This document shows positions 1 through 8,548 of a stretch of DNA of 64,000 nucleotides, in pieces; positions within the stretch are counted from its first letter, which is position 1; each line of letters starts with the position of its first letter. Made by a program: the position numbers and the translations under genes. The DNA is from Pseudactinotalea terrae (GTDB lineage: Bacteria > Actinomycetota > Actinomycetes > Actinomycetales > Beutenbergiaceae). The notes under the pieces are model-generated. The model was not told where the DNA came from. It was given only the letters and a program-made list of their open reading frames with translations, and searched no databases. Location of the stretch: NCBI RefSeq assembly GCF_009733845.1, contig NZ_WNXZ01000003.1, positions 124,001-188,000 on the forward strand, in the 5' to 3' direction.

Positions 1-88
1 CTTGGTACGACTCGAGGAAGCGTCCGCGGGCGTCGTCGAACTGTCGTGGGGTGTAGACCCAGGCACCCTCGATCGACATCGGGGTCAT
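1..88 (-). CDS. rmlC: dTDP-4-dehydrorhamnose 3,5-epimerase, N-terminal fragment
   Basis: Only the first 29 codons are in the window; the rest lies beyond position 1. The start is ATG at 88, two bases after the rmlA stop, so the two genes are translationally close-coupled. The visible N-terminus contains EGAWVYTPRQF followed by DDARGRFLE, the usual opening of RmlC, which epimerises C3 and C5 of dTDP-4-keto-6-deoxyglucose on the way to dTDP-L-rhamnose. The assignment rests on this motif and on the adjacent rmlA. An internal ATG at 79 is a possible alternative start. Confidence 0.8.
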   Translation of the reverse strand, partial: MTPMSIEGAWVYTPRQFDDARGRFLESYQ

Positions 89-90
89 GG

Positions 91-966
91 TCATCGCGAC
101 GACACCCCGGCGAGCAGTCCCAGGAGGTAGCTGCCGTACCCCGACTTCACCAGCGGCTCGGCGCGCTCCCGCAGCTCGTCGTCGGTGAGGAACCCCTGAC
201 GCCAGGCGACCTCTTCCGGCGCACCGATCTTGAGCCCGACACGCGCTTCGATCGTGCGCACGTAGTTGGAGGCGTCGTTGAGCGAGTCGAAGGTACCGGT
301 GTCCAGCCAGGCGGTGCCGCGGGGGAGTACTTCGACCTGGAGTCTGCCGGCCTCGAGGTAGTGCCGGTTGACGTCGGTGATCTCGTACTCACCACGAGCC
401 GAGGGTTGGAGTGACCGGGCGATCTCGACGACGTCGTTGTCGTAGAAGTAGAGCCCGGGCACCGCGAACCGGCTCTTCGGCTCACGCGGCTTCTCCTCGA
501 GGGAGAGCGCGCGGCCGGACTCGTCGAACTCGACGACGCCGTACGCCGTCGGATCGGCGACCTCGTAGGCGAAGACGGCGGCACCCTCGATCGCGTGAAA
601 GCGGCCGAGCCGCGTTCCCATGCCCGGTCCGTAGAAGATGTTGTCACCGAGAACCAGGCACGCCGCCTCGTTGCCGACGAAATCGGCGCCCACGGTGAAC
701 GCCTGTGCGAGGCCTCGTGGCTCGGGCTGGACGGCGTAGGTGATCGAGACCCCGAACCGGGATCCGCTCCCGAGTACTCGCTCGAACTGTTCTGCGTCCT
801 CGGGAGTCGTGATGACAAGGACGTCACGAATGCCCGCGAGGAGCAACGTCGACAACGGGTAGTAGATCATCGGCTTGTCGTAGACAGGCACGAGCTGCTT
901 GCTCACCCCCAGGGTGACGGGGTGAAGTCGAGAGCCGGTCCCGCCGGCCAGGATGATTCCGCGCAT
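91..966 (-). CDS. rmlA: Glucose-1-phosphate thymidylyltransferase
   Basis: This 291-residue protein makes dTDP-glucose from dTTP and glucose-1-phosphate, the first step of dTDP-rhamnose synthesis. The start at 966 puts the nucleotide-binding motif [14 protein letters not shown] at the extreme N-terminus, as in the family. [27 protein letters not shown], the EEKP motif and the [11 protein letters not shown] motif are all present, and length is normal. The reading frame is open further upstream, but that extension has no family character. A CACAAT hexamer lies six bases before the ATG, so the transcript may be leaderless. The rhamnose presumably feeds the neighbouring polysaccharide locus. Confidence 0.95.
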   Translation of the reverse strand: MRGIILAGGTGSRLHPVTLGVSKQLVPVYDKPMIYYPLSTLLLAGIRDVLVITTPEDAEQFERVLGSGSRFGVSITYAVQPEPRGLAQAFTVGADFVGNEAACLVLGDNIFYGPGMGTRLGRFHAIEGAAVFAYEVADPTAYGVVEFDESGRALSLEEKPREPKSRFAVPGLYFYDNDVVEIARSLQPSARGEYEITDVNRHYLEAGRLQVEVLPRGTAWLDTGTFDSLNDASNYVRTIEARVGLKIGAPEEVAWRQGFLTDDELRERAEPLVKSGYGSYLLGLLAGVSSR

Positions 967-1285
967 GTGCCCATTGTGCCGATCTGGCCACATATCGGAG
1001 GTTTCTCGGGCCGGCAGCTCGTCCGAGATGCCCCAGGCGGAGGAGGTGAGGCGGCCGTTCACCCCTTCACCCCTGCCCGTATCGGGGTATCAACCGTGCT
1101 CACCCGCGCCGACTGGTCGCAGCTGATGGGCAAGTAACTAGCGTTCATAGCAGTCGGGGGAGCCATCGCTTTGTAGCTCCCATGAGGTCGAGCCAATTAC
1201 GGCGGTGGAATGTGTTGAACGGGATCGCAGAGCTCCTGTACGACCAGCTTGCCCCGTGCGCTCGAGAAGAAGGGGGAGCTCAGCG
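967..1285. promoter_or_regulatory. Divergent intergenic region rmlA / sugar transferase
   Basis: About 320 bases separate the divergent rmlA and the priming sugar-transferase gene. A purine-rich Shine-Dalgarno (GGGGGAG near 1273) serves the plus-strand gene. I see no convincing -35/-10 pair, no RNA gene and no conserved small ORF. The region most likely holds the two divergent promoters. Confidence 0.45.
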
Positions 1286-2725
1286 ATGAGCGTTGTCGAT
1301 CGCATCGAGGCACTGGCGGTACCAGAGCGGCCTGCTCTGTCCGTGACCACCGCATGGCGGTCGCAGGGCTGGCCGACCCGCTTCAAGCTGGTCGCTGTCC
1401 TGTCCGACGCCGTGTGCGCGCTGGCCATCTCGGCTGCGGTCGGTCACTACGTCTCCGGCGCTGGCCTGCTGGCCGCGGTGCTGGGCACCCTGACGTTCGT
1501 CGGCGTGGTGGCTGCGACCGGCGGCTACTCGGTGCGGCACGTGATGCCGGTCGGTCGCACCTACCGGGCCATCGTGCTCGGCGGCGTGACGATGGTGGCC
1601 ATCGCGATGGCTGTGACGTTCTTCGGGCTGGCGCCCGTTCCGCCGTTGCCGGTGCTGCTGGGTGCGTTCGGCGTCGCCGCCGCGTCGGCACTGCTGCGAA
1701 CGGCGCAGCGAATCGTTCTCGCCTCTCACAGGGTGCGCAAGTCCAACCGGTCCCGGGTGCTGCTGGTCGCGCCCGCTGATCGTGCCGAGGGCATCCTCAG
1801 CGAGGTCCAGGGCGCCCGCCGGGATGTCGAGTTCGTGGGGGCATGCGTCCCCGGGCACGCAGCTGGCGACGTGCTGGCAGGTGGCGTGGAGATCCTCGGC
1901 GAGCCCCGCGATGCGCGTGCGGTTATCGAGCGCTCGGCAGCTGACGTCGTGCTGGTCGCGCCGGGCTCGATGGCACCCGAGGAGTTCCGCCAGTTCCAGT
2001 GGGCGGTCGAGAACGCCGACGCTGAGCTGGTCGTGGTCCCTGAGGTCCACGAGGTGCTGAGCAACCGCATCGACGTGCAGACGGTCGGTGGGACTCCCAC
2101 CATGACGTTGCTCCCGCCCAGCTCGACCCAGAGGGTCGTCAAGCAGGTCATGGATCGGACGCTCGGACTTGTGCTCCTGCTGATCTTCTCGCCCGTGATC
2201 CTGGGGGCGATGGCGACGGTGAAGCTGACGTCATCCGGGCCGGCACTGTTCCGTCAGATCCGCATCGGCCGTGACGGTGCGCCCTTCACGATGCTGAAGC
2301 TGCGCACGATGGTGACTGACGCGGAGCAGCTCAGAGTTGGTCTGCTCGGTGTGAACGACGGTGCTGGGCCTCTGTTCAAGATGACATCTGACCCCCGCAT
2401 CACGCCGGTCGGGCGCGTGTTGCGCCGGTTCTCGATCGACGAGCTGCCCCAGCTGTGGAACGTCGTCCGCGGCGACATGTCGCTGGTCGGCCCCCGGCCC
2501 CCGCTGCCGAGCGAGGTCGCCACCTATGACGTGATGGCGGTGCATCGTCTCCACGTCAAGCCCGGCCTCACCGGGTTGTGGCAGGTGAGCGGTCGTTCAG
2601 ATCTCACCTGGGACGAGTCGATCAAGCTCGACCTCCGGTACGTCGACAACTGGTCGGTCGGATACGACCTGCAGATCCTGTGGCGGACGGCGCGAGCCGT
2701 GCTGGGGGCGCGCGGTGCCTACTGA
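1286..2725 (+). CDS. Polyprenyl glycosylphosphotransferase (exopolysaccharide priming enzyme)
   Basis: This 479-residue membrane enzyme of the WcaJ/CpsE type transfers a sugar-1-phosphate from a nucleotide sugar to undecaprenyl phosphate, starting repeat-unit assembly at the inner face of the membrane. The N-terminal half has about five hydrophobic helices and a Rossmann-like CoA-binding segment. The C-terminal sugar-transferase domain shows FRQIRIGRDGAPFTMLKLRTM (cited as FRQ and KLRTM), DELPQLWNVVRGDMSLVGPR and KPGLTGLWQVSGRS. ATG 1286 is preferred over upstream starts because GGGGGAG precedes it and because translation further upstream is not family-like. Sugar specificity cannot be read from sequence. 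Confidence 0.93.
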   Translation: MSVVDRIEALAVPERPALSVTTAWRSQGWPTRFKLVAVLSDAVCALAISAAVGHYVSGAGLLAAVLGTLTFVGVVAATGGYSVRHVMPVGRTYRAIVLGGVTMVAIAMAVTFFGLAPVPPLPVLLGAFGVAAASALLRTAQRIVLASHRVRKSNRSRVLLVAPADRAEGILSEVQGARRDVEFVGACVPGHAAGDVLAGGVEILGEPRDARAVIERSAADVVLVAPGSMAPEEFRQFQWAVENADAELVVVPEVHEVLSNRIDVQTVGGTPTMTLLPPSSTQRVVKQVMDRTLGLVLLLIFSPVILGAMATVKLTSSGPALFRQIRIGRDGAPFTMLKLRTMVTDAEQLRVGLLGVNDGAGPLFKMTSDPRITPVGRVLRRFSIDELPQLWNVVRGDMSLVGPRPPLPSEVATYDVMAVHRLHVKPGLTGLWQVSGRSDLTWDESIKLDLRYVDNWSVGYDLQILWRTARAVLGARGAY

Positions 2726-2820
2726 CCTTGTTCACAGTGCTCGCCCAGGGGAGGGGGCACGACAGCACCCCCCCGACGCTGTCGTGCCTCCGCCCGTGGG
2801 CGAGCGCTGAGAACAAGGTC
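2724..2820. repeat. Long imperfect inverted repeat (43-base arms)
   Basis: Arms 2724-2766 and 2778-2820 are inverted copies matching at 38 of 43 positions; two of the five mismatches would be G-U pairs in RNA. The spacer is 11 bases. The left arm overlaps the stop codon of the sugar-transferase gene, and the right arm ends 35 bases before the next start. It would form a very stable hairpin between two co-directional genes, acting as a terminator/attenuator or as a mobile palindromic repeat. There is no T-run after it. Confidence 0.85.
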
Positions 2821-2855
2821 AACAAACCACGAGGTCGGGGGAAGGTTCGTGACTC

Positions 2856-4721
2856 ATGCCTGAGTCCCAGGAGTACGTCGATCCCGCCCAGCTGCGTGTC
2901 GCCGCCAGGCGCGGCGGCAAGTCGGTCGGGAGGCTCACCGAGCTGATCCGGCAGAGCGTGCGGCTGGTGTGGGCATCCGGGCGCGGACTGTTCGTGGCGC
3001 TCCTGGCCCTGCAGGTGGTGGCGGCGCTCGCGTTGGCCGGTCAGGTGCTCGCGATCAAGTCCGTGCTGGATGCGTTGCTGATCGTCGGTGCGGGTGGGGC
3101 AGCGACGGCGCAGCTGTGGATCCCCGTGCTCGTGCTGGCAGCGCTGACCGCGGCGACCTCCATCGTGACCGCGGTCCAAGGGCACCTGCAGCGGTTGCTG
3201 GGCGAACGGGTGGCCCGGGCGATGTGGGGCAGGGTCCTCGACGTCGCCACAGCGGTCAACCTGCGGCACTTCGAGTCCGCCGACTTCTTCAACCGACTGC
3301 AGCGGGTGCAGGCCAACGCGCTGTCGCGGCCCTACCAGGTGACGCAGGGTCTGATCGCGATGGGTGGTGCCCTCGCCGCGAGCATCGGTGTGGGCGCGGC
3401 GCTGGTGAGCATCAGCCCGTTGTTGCTGCCGCTGCTGGTCGTCGGTGGCCTCCCGGTCCTGCTGACCAGCCGTCGTGAGAGCAAGCTCGAGTTCGACTTC
3501 TCGATCTCGCAGACGCCGCTGCTGCGGATGAGGCAGTACCTGACGCTGCTGCAGACGGGGCGTGACGAGGCCAAGGAGGTCCGCGCCTTCGGACTGTCGA
3601 GATGGCTGCGTGGCCGGTTCGACTCCTCGTACGAGGAGTACCTGACCAACCTGACGGCCCATGTCCGCAGGCGTTCGATCCTGTCCGTGATCGGCAACCT
3701 GGGCACCTCGGTGGTTCTGGTCGTGACGCTCGGCACGCTGGTCTGGCTCATCGTCGGCGGACAGGTGAGCGTCGCGGGCGCGGGCGCAGCGATCGTTGCC
3801 ATCCGGATGCTCGCTACCCAGGTGCAAGCCCTGTTCGCAGGCGTGCAGCGCATCTTCGAGTCGGGTCTGTTCCTCGACGACCTGCGCGCGTTCCTCGAGC
3901 ACGGCGAATTCGCGGCGCGTGAGGACGAGGGCCCGGAGTCACCGCCAGGCTTCGAGACGTTGCACGCCGAAGGCGTGTCCTTCAGCTATCCGGGATCGAC
4001 AGAGCCGGCGGTGAAGGATGTCGACATCACGATCAGGACCGGCGAGGTGGTGGCGATCGTCGGGGAGAACGGCTCGGGAAAGACCACGCTGGCCAAGCTG
4101 CTCGCGAGGCTGTACGAGCCCGATGAAGGCGCCATTCGCTGGGATGGCGTCGACGTGCGTCGGTGGAGCACGTCCTCGGTGCGGTCCAGGATCGCGGTGA
4201 TCTTCCAGGACTTCGTGCGGTACGCCTTCAGCGCCAGCGACAACCTGGCGATCGGCGACGTCACCCGACCTGCGGATCCGGCCCGGGTGCGTGAGGCGGC
4301 CCGGGCGGCCGGCGCGGATCGCGCGATCGAGAACCTTCCCGATGGCTACGCGACGCCCTTGTCGAGGATCTTCTCGGGGGGTCGAGACCTCTCGGGTGGG
4401 CAGTGGCAGCGGGTAGCGATCGCGCGTGGCTACTACCGAGACGCGCCACTGGTCATCCTCGACGAGCCCTCGGCTGCTCTCGATCCGCGTGCTGAGCACG
4501 ACCTGTTCGCCAGCCTGCGGGAGACGTTGCAGGGCCGGACCGTGCTGTTCATCTCGCACCGGTTCTCGACCGTGCGGTCGGCAGACCGCATCTACGTGAT
4601 GGACGGCGGTGCCGTCGCCGAGCACGGTTCGCACGACGAGCTCATGGCCAAGCAAGGCATCTACGCCGAGCTCTTCCAGCTCCAGGCGGCCGCCTACCTG
4701 TCCGCCGAGGAGACCGGCTAA
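2856..4721 (+). CDS. ABC exporter, fused permease and ATPase
   Basis: This 621-residue half-transporter would work as a dimer in the cytoplasmic membrane. Residues 1 to about 340 form the transmembrane domain. The ATPase follows, with Walker A GENGSGKTT near residue 403, the ABC signature LSGGQWQR near 511, Walker B LVILDEPSAALD near 531 and the H-loop in ISHRFSTV. Substrate is unknown: a lipid-linked glycan is suggested by its position after the priming transferase, while export of the lasso peptide encoded 12 kb away is possible because that cluster has no transporter of its own. The gene is convergent with the O-antigen-ligase-like gene, with only six bases between stops. Confidence 0.9.
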   Translation: MPESQEYVDPAQLRVAARRGGKSVGRLTELIRQSVRLVWASGRGLFVALLALQVVAALALAGQVLAIKSVLDALLIVGAGGAATAQLWIPVLVLAALTAATSIVTAVQGHLQRLLGERVARAMWGRVLDVATAVNLRHFESADFFNRLQRVQANALSRPYQVTQGLIAMGGALAASIGVGAALVSISPLLLPLLVVGGLPVLLTSRRESKLEFDFSISQTPLLRMRQYLTLLQTGRDEAKEVRAFGLSRWLRGRFDSSYEEYLTNLTAHVRRRSILSVIGNLGTSVVLVVTLGTLVWLIVGGQVSVAGAGAAIVAIRMLATQVQALFAGVQRIFESGLFLDDLRAFLEHGEFAAREDEGPESPPGFETLHAEGVSFSYPGSTEPAVKDVDITIRTGEVVAIVGENGSGKTTLAKLLARLYEPDEGAIRWDGVDVRRWSTSSVRSRIAVIFQDFVRYAFSASDNLAIGDVTRPADPARVREAARAAGADRAIENLPDGYATPLSRIFSGGRDLSGGQWQRVAIARGYYRDAPLVILDEPSAALDPRAEHDLFASLRETLQGRTVLFISHRFSTVRSADRIYVMDGGAVAEHGSHDELMAKQGIYAELFQLQAAAYLSAEETG

Positions 4722-4727
4722 GTACAG

Positions 4728-6314
4728 CTAGGCGCCGGTATCGGTCTCGGCGGCGCTTCTAGCTCGCCGGCCGTAGTTGCGGGGAGTCGTGCTCACCCAT
4801 GCGTCGCGCAGGCGGGCGCGGAGATTGGCCATCAGCGGCGTCGTCACGAACTTGTCACCGGGCGCGGAGACCTGGATCGGGGTGTGCACGCTGGTGCCGT
4901 CGAGCCGCCAGAGCGCCCCGATGGCACCGACGAGGATGCACATCACGCCGACGAACGTCGCGAACGCGAAGGAGTCGAAGGTGCCGCTCGCGAGCACGGC
5001 AGCTGGCATCGTGACGGCGAGCGCGTGGCCCAGGTGGCGTGTCTCCTGGTCCTTGCCGCGCAGCCGCACGCTGCGGGCGACCAAGTACGGCACCAGGAAG
5101 AACAACAGCAGACCGATGACTCCGGCCACGCCGCCCGCGATCAGCGTCACATAGATCTGGTTGTCGAGCAGGAGGAACTCCTCGGGTGTGACCATCCCTG
5201 CGCCCCATCCCAACCAGGGCCTCTGGCTCCACAGCTCGAGCACGGTACCGGTCCGAGCGATCCGGTCCGTCACACTGCTGTCGTTCTCGGCATTCGTGAA
5301 CAGCGAACGGATGGTCCCGAGGACGCCGCGATTGATGACGTGGAAGACCAGGATCGAGACGATACTGATCACCAGGGCGTTGTAGCGCTGGCGCCATGGC
5401 CAGACGATCGCCATCATCGCCATGGTGACGAAGACCGTCAAGATCGCCGATCGCGAGATGGACAGCGGGATTCCGGTGGCGATGAGTGCAACGCCGATCC
5501 AGCGCCAGACGCGGACGCGACCGCGTGGAGCGAACAGTGCGTAGTGCATCGCGATCGGCAGCACAAGAGCCAGCACCACACCGAACTCGATGAAGTGGTT
5601 CGCGGTGGACGCCACCCGCGGGAAGCCTCCGCTGCCGCGTTCGGATATGCCTATGAGCTCGCTGTTGCGGCTCAGACCTGGAATGTTGATGTACTGGGTC
5701 ACGTCGACGATTCCGGTGAACTGCAGAACGCCGATGATCGCCATGATCGCCGTGAAGAAGACCAGCAGACCGAGGGTGCGGTCGAGCTCAGCGCGAGTCC
5801 GGATCCCATCCGCGACGAACAGGAGGACTCCCGCAATCGCCAGCGTGAAGATGAGCCAGCGATCTGCTGAACTCGCCTGCTCAGGCGACGGAAGCCGGTC
5901 GTACCCCACTGCGTAGCCGAGCAGCTGGAGGCCGACGAAGATCCCGACGACCCAGTGGATCGGTTGCCTGCCAGCAGGCAGCTGCTTCCGCCTGATCGCC
6001 GACACGAACCACAGAAAGAGCAGCATCAGCCCGACGGCCACGGACGGGCGGCCAACCGCCCCCATGCCACCGATGACGAGCCGTGCGGGTATGAGGAACT
6101 GCAAGGCGAGGAACAGCGCGAGAAGCCCGACACCGGTCAGGGTCCACTTGTGCACGAGTACCGGGGCCCACTCGTCGAGGGCTCGGCGTAGGGCCTGCGG
6201 GGCCCGCAGGAGCGCTGGTTCCCAACCATCTGTTCCAGGTGCGGGTCTCACCCGGGCCGGCGCGACTTCCGCGGGGTCCTGCACGATGTGCGGTCGGGTC
6301 GCGGAGGAGGTCAA
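4728..6314 (-). CDS. O-antigen ligase/polymerase-like membrane protein
   Basis: The protein has 528 residues with roughly twelve hydrophobic segments and a large extracytoplasmic loop in the second half, the layout of the O-antigen ligase / Wzy polymerase superfamily. The LWSQRPWLGWGAGMV segment resembles the conserved G-x-G-x-G region of that family. The likely role is polymerising or ligating polysaccharide repeat units on the outer face of the membrane. Its start overlaps the stop of the Wzz-like gene (ATGA at 6311-6314), so the two are co-transcribed and probably act together. Ligase and polymerase cannot be separated from sequence alone. Confidence 0.82.
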   Translation of the reverse strand: MTSSATRPHIVQDPAEVAPARVRPAPGTDGWEPALLRAPQALRRALDEWAPVLVHKWTLTGVGLLALFLALQFLIPARLVIGGMGAVGRPSVAVGLMLLFLWFVSAIRRKQLPAGRQPIHWVVGIFVGLQLLGYAVGYDRLPSPEQASSADRWLIFTLAIAGVLLFVADGIRTRAELDRTLGLLVFFTAIMAIIGVLQFTGIVDVTQYINIPGLSRNSELIGISERGSGGFPRVASTANHFIEFGVVLALVLPIAMHYALFAPRGRVRVWRWIGVALIATGIPLSISRSAILTVFVTMAMMAIVWPWRQRYNALVISIVSILVFHVINRGVLGTIRSLFTNAENDSSVTDRIARTGTVLELWSQRPWLGWGAGMVTPEEFLLLDNQIYVTLIAGGVAGVIGLLLFFLVPYLVARSVRLRGKDQETRHLGHALAVTMPAAVLASGTFDSFAFATFVGVMCILVGAIGALWRLDGTSVHTPIQVSAPGDKFVTTPLMANLRARLRDAWVSTTPRNYGRRARSAAETDTGA

Positions 6315-7123
6315 TCGTCCCGCCGCCCGGCGCGGGCCAGGTGCTCGTCGTCTTCGACTGGTGTTGCAACCGACTCCGCCTGCTCGTTCAACTCGATGTC
6401 GCTGCTGGGTCGTGATGCGCTTTCTGCGGTCTCGTCCTCACGCTCCGCTTGCGACGGCTCGGTCGTCGGGCTGTCGGGCGAATCCGCGGCGGATTTGTCA
6501 GCCTTCACCTTGGCTCGCTTCTCGCGGCGCTTCCTCCGCAGGCGCTTGATGAGACCTACCAGGTCGTCGAAAAGCACCGCGAGGAGGAAGGCCAACGCCG
6601 CTCCGAGCACGCCGACCACGGCCATGATGCGCATCTTGCCGTCATCGACGACTTCGGCTACGCCCGGGGCCTGGAGGATGTCCAGGGTGTACTGAGCCGG
6701 AGTGATGAGTCCAGCGTCGGTCTGGCGTGTCTGGAGTTCCGCCGCACCCGCTGCGAGGACCGCGTCGAGCGTTGCCATGCCCGACTCAGGAGTCGCAGCT
6801 TGCACCGAGAAGTTGACGATGTTGCTGCGCGACCCTGCGCTCACCTCGTACTCCGGGTGCAGACCCATGTCCGCGACAGCGGCGCGAGACTCGTTGCTGT
6901 TGAGCACGATCGCCAGGATCTGAGCGGCAGCCTCGCGGCCTCCGTAGGGGTTGGGGATCTCACCTGCAGTGCGTCCCGCGGAGACCATCGCGGTGGCGTT
7001 GACCTCGAACTGGGGCTTCACACCGTCGCCGGCCTGGAGAGCAGCGAGCGCTGTCAGTGCCAGGAGGGGGAGGAAGATGTACCAGCGGCGGAGGACCGCG
7101 ACTGTCAGACGCCAAACGTCCAT
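6311..7123 (-). CDS. Wzz-like polysaccharide chain-length determinant
   Basis: The 270-residue protein starts MDVWRLTVAVLRRWYIFLPL at 7123. A first transmembrane helix near residues 14-34 is followed by a periplasmic-type domain and a second helix around residue 185 (MAVVGVLGAALAFLLAVLF). The C-terminal tail is basic, then acidic (RLRRKRREKRAKVK onwards). The two-helix plan with a proline/alanine-rich loop before the second helix (LQAPGVAEV) matches the Wzz/co-polymerase family. No C-terminal tyrosine kinase domain or Walker motifs are seen. It is translationally coupled to the ligase/polymerase-like gene. Confidence 0.8.
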   Translation of the reverse strand: MDVWRLTVAVLRRWYIFLPLLALTALAALQAGDGVKPQFEVNATAMVSAGRTAGEIPNPYGGREAAAQILAIVLNSNESRAAVADMGLHPEYEVSAGSRSNIVNFSVQAATPESGMATLDAVLAAGAAELQTRQTDAGLITPAQYTLDILQAPGVAEVVDDGKMRIMAVVGVLGAALAFLLAVLFDDLVGLIKRLRRKRREKRAKVKADKSAADSPDSPTTEPSQAEREDETAESASRPSSDIELNEQAESVATPVEDDEHLARAGRRDD

Positions 7124-7248
7124 GCTGCCGTACCTCTTCCCCTCTGGCGGTCCCAATGACCTTGTGGAAGTGTATGAGGGCGGCGCTCGCCCGGAAAGGT
7201 GTTCTACGGCCTCGGCACAGAAGGTCTACCGCAGCCTCACATCTGCAT

Positions 7249-7254
7249 CATACT
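7249..7254 (+). promoter_or_regulatory. Putative -10 element of a leaderless promoter
   Basis: The hexamer CATACT ends seven bases before ATG 7262, and no Shine-Dalgarno precedes that ATG. The spacing fits transcription starting at or next to the A of the ATG. The same arrangement recurs at several other genes in this window. Confidence 0.45.
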
Positions 7255-7261
7255 TGGCCGC

Positions 7262-8548
7262 ATGGATGCCCTTCGTCTCGTACTGGCGGGTGCTGCGATC
7301 GGGAACGGAAACCGCGGCGTCGAAGCTCTCGGTAGATCTGTCATCGACGCAGTCGATCGAGAGGTTTCATCAGGGCACCTTGACATTCTCGATGACGGCT
7401 GGGGTGTCAGGCCTGATCGCAGTGGCCGGTACACAGGCGCAACCATCTCTTATGTGGGCGTGCGACTCTCACGACGATGGCATCGCCCGGAGAGCTGGGC
7501 GCAGATCCGTGTCGCCCAGGCGCTGGGAAGCCGATTCAATGCCGCGGCAAAAGCCTTCGATCGTGCGGACGCGGTCCTTGATCTGAGTGCCGGCGACAGC
7601 TTTACAGACCTGTACGGTCCGGCACGGCTCGATGTCGTATCCGCTCCCAAAGAGGCAGCGTTGCGCGCTCGACGGCCACTCGTGCTCCTCCCGCAGACGT
7701 ACGGTCCGTTCGAGACGTCCGAGGGACGTCGCCGTGCCGAGCACCTCGTCCGCTCATCTGCGCTGGCGTACGCCCGTGACGCGTGGAGCTACGACCGCTT
7801 GCTTGAGCTGGCCGGGCCTGACGCGGACACCAGCAGACTGCGCACCGGGGTGGACGTTGCCTTCAGTCTTGAACCTCGACGCCCCGCTGCCGAGATCGCG
7901 GACTCGATCGACTCCATGGGCGGTGAACTTCTCGTCGGCGTGAATGTCAGCGGACTGCTGCGCGATGAGGCCGGGCACGCCCGATTCGGACTCGTGGGGG
8001 ACTACATCGAGACGATGGCGGCGCTGGTGCGCGGGCTCCTGGGTGCGGGTGCGCGAGTACTGCTCGTTCCGCATGTGCACCTCTCCGGCGGGCAGGGGGA
8101 GAGCGACATCGCGGCTATCGACCTGGTGCTCGGTATGCTCGGAACGGCAGAGCGTGAGCTCGTGAGCGTCGTGCCGCCGGAGCTCGACGCGGCCGAGCTC
8201 AAGTGGTGCATCGCGCAGCTGGACTGGTTCGTCGGGAGCAGGATGCACTCGACCATCGCTGCCCTTTCAACGCTGACGCCGACGGCGGCGTACGCCTACA
8301 GCGACAAGACTCACGGAGTCTTCGTGACCTGTGGACTCGGTGATGAGGTCATTGATGCACGGAAGCTCGGAGGAGCAGAAGCCGTACAGCTCATGCTCGA
8401 CTCGTTCGCGCGGCGCGACGCCATCGGACACGTTCTGAGGACCGAGGCGCCGGCGACGATCGAACGGTCGCGTCAGCAACTTCGTGAGGTCTTCGAGTCG
8501 GTCGATCGATGGCGTACGGAACCCTCCGCGCTGGAGGCAATCGGGTGA
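7262..8548 (+). CDS. Polysaccharide pyruvyl transferase family protein
   Basis: The 428-residue protein belongs to the CsaB/WcaK-type family, which moves pyruvate from phosphoenolpyruvate onto sugars as a ketal. Typical features are GAAIGNGNRGVEAL near the start, LPQTYGPF, a central VGVNVSG strand, and FVGSRMHSTIAALS near residue 325 with the conserved R-x-H. It opens a five-gene plus-strand run of glycan-modifying enzymes and overlaps the next gene by four bases (GTGA). An in-frame start 63 bases upstream exists, but 7262 fits the protein family and the leaderless -10. Confidence 0.88.
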   Translation: MDALRLVLAGAAIGNGNRGVEALGRSVIDAVDREVSSGHLDILDDGWGVRPDRSGRYTGATISYVGVRLSRRWHRPESWAQIRVAQALGSRFNAAAKAFDRADAVLDLSAGDSFTDLYGPARLDVVSAPKEAALRARRPLVLLPQTYGPFETSEGRRRAEHLVRSSALAYARDAWSYDRLLELAGPDADTSRLRTGVDVAFSLEPRRPAAEIADSIDSMGGELLVGVNVSGLLRDEAGHARFGLVGDYIETMAALVRGLLGAGARVLLVPHVHLSGGQGESDIAAIDLVLGMLGTAERELVSVVPPELDAAELKWCIAQLDWFVGSRMHSTIAALSTLTPTAAYAYSDKTHGVFVTCGLGDEVIDARKLGGAEAVQLMLDSFARRDAIGHVLRTEAPATIERSRQQLREVFESVDRWRTEPSALEAIG

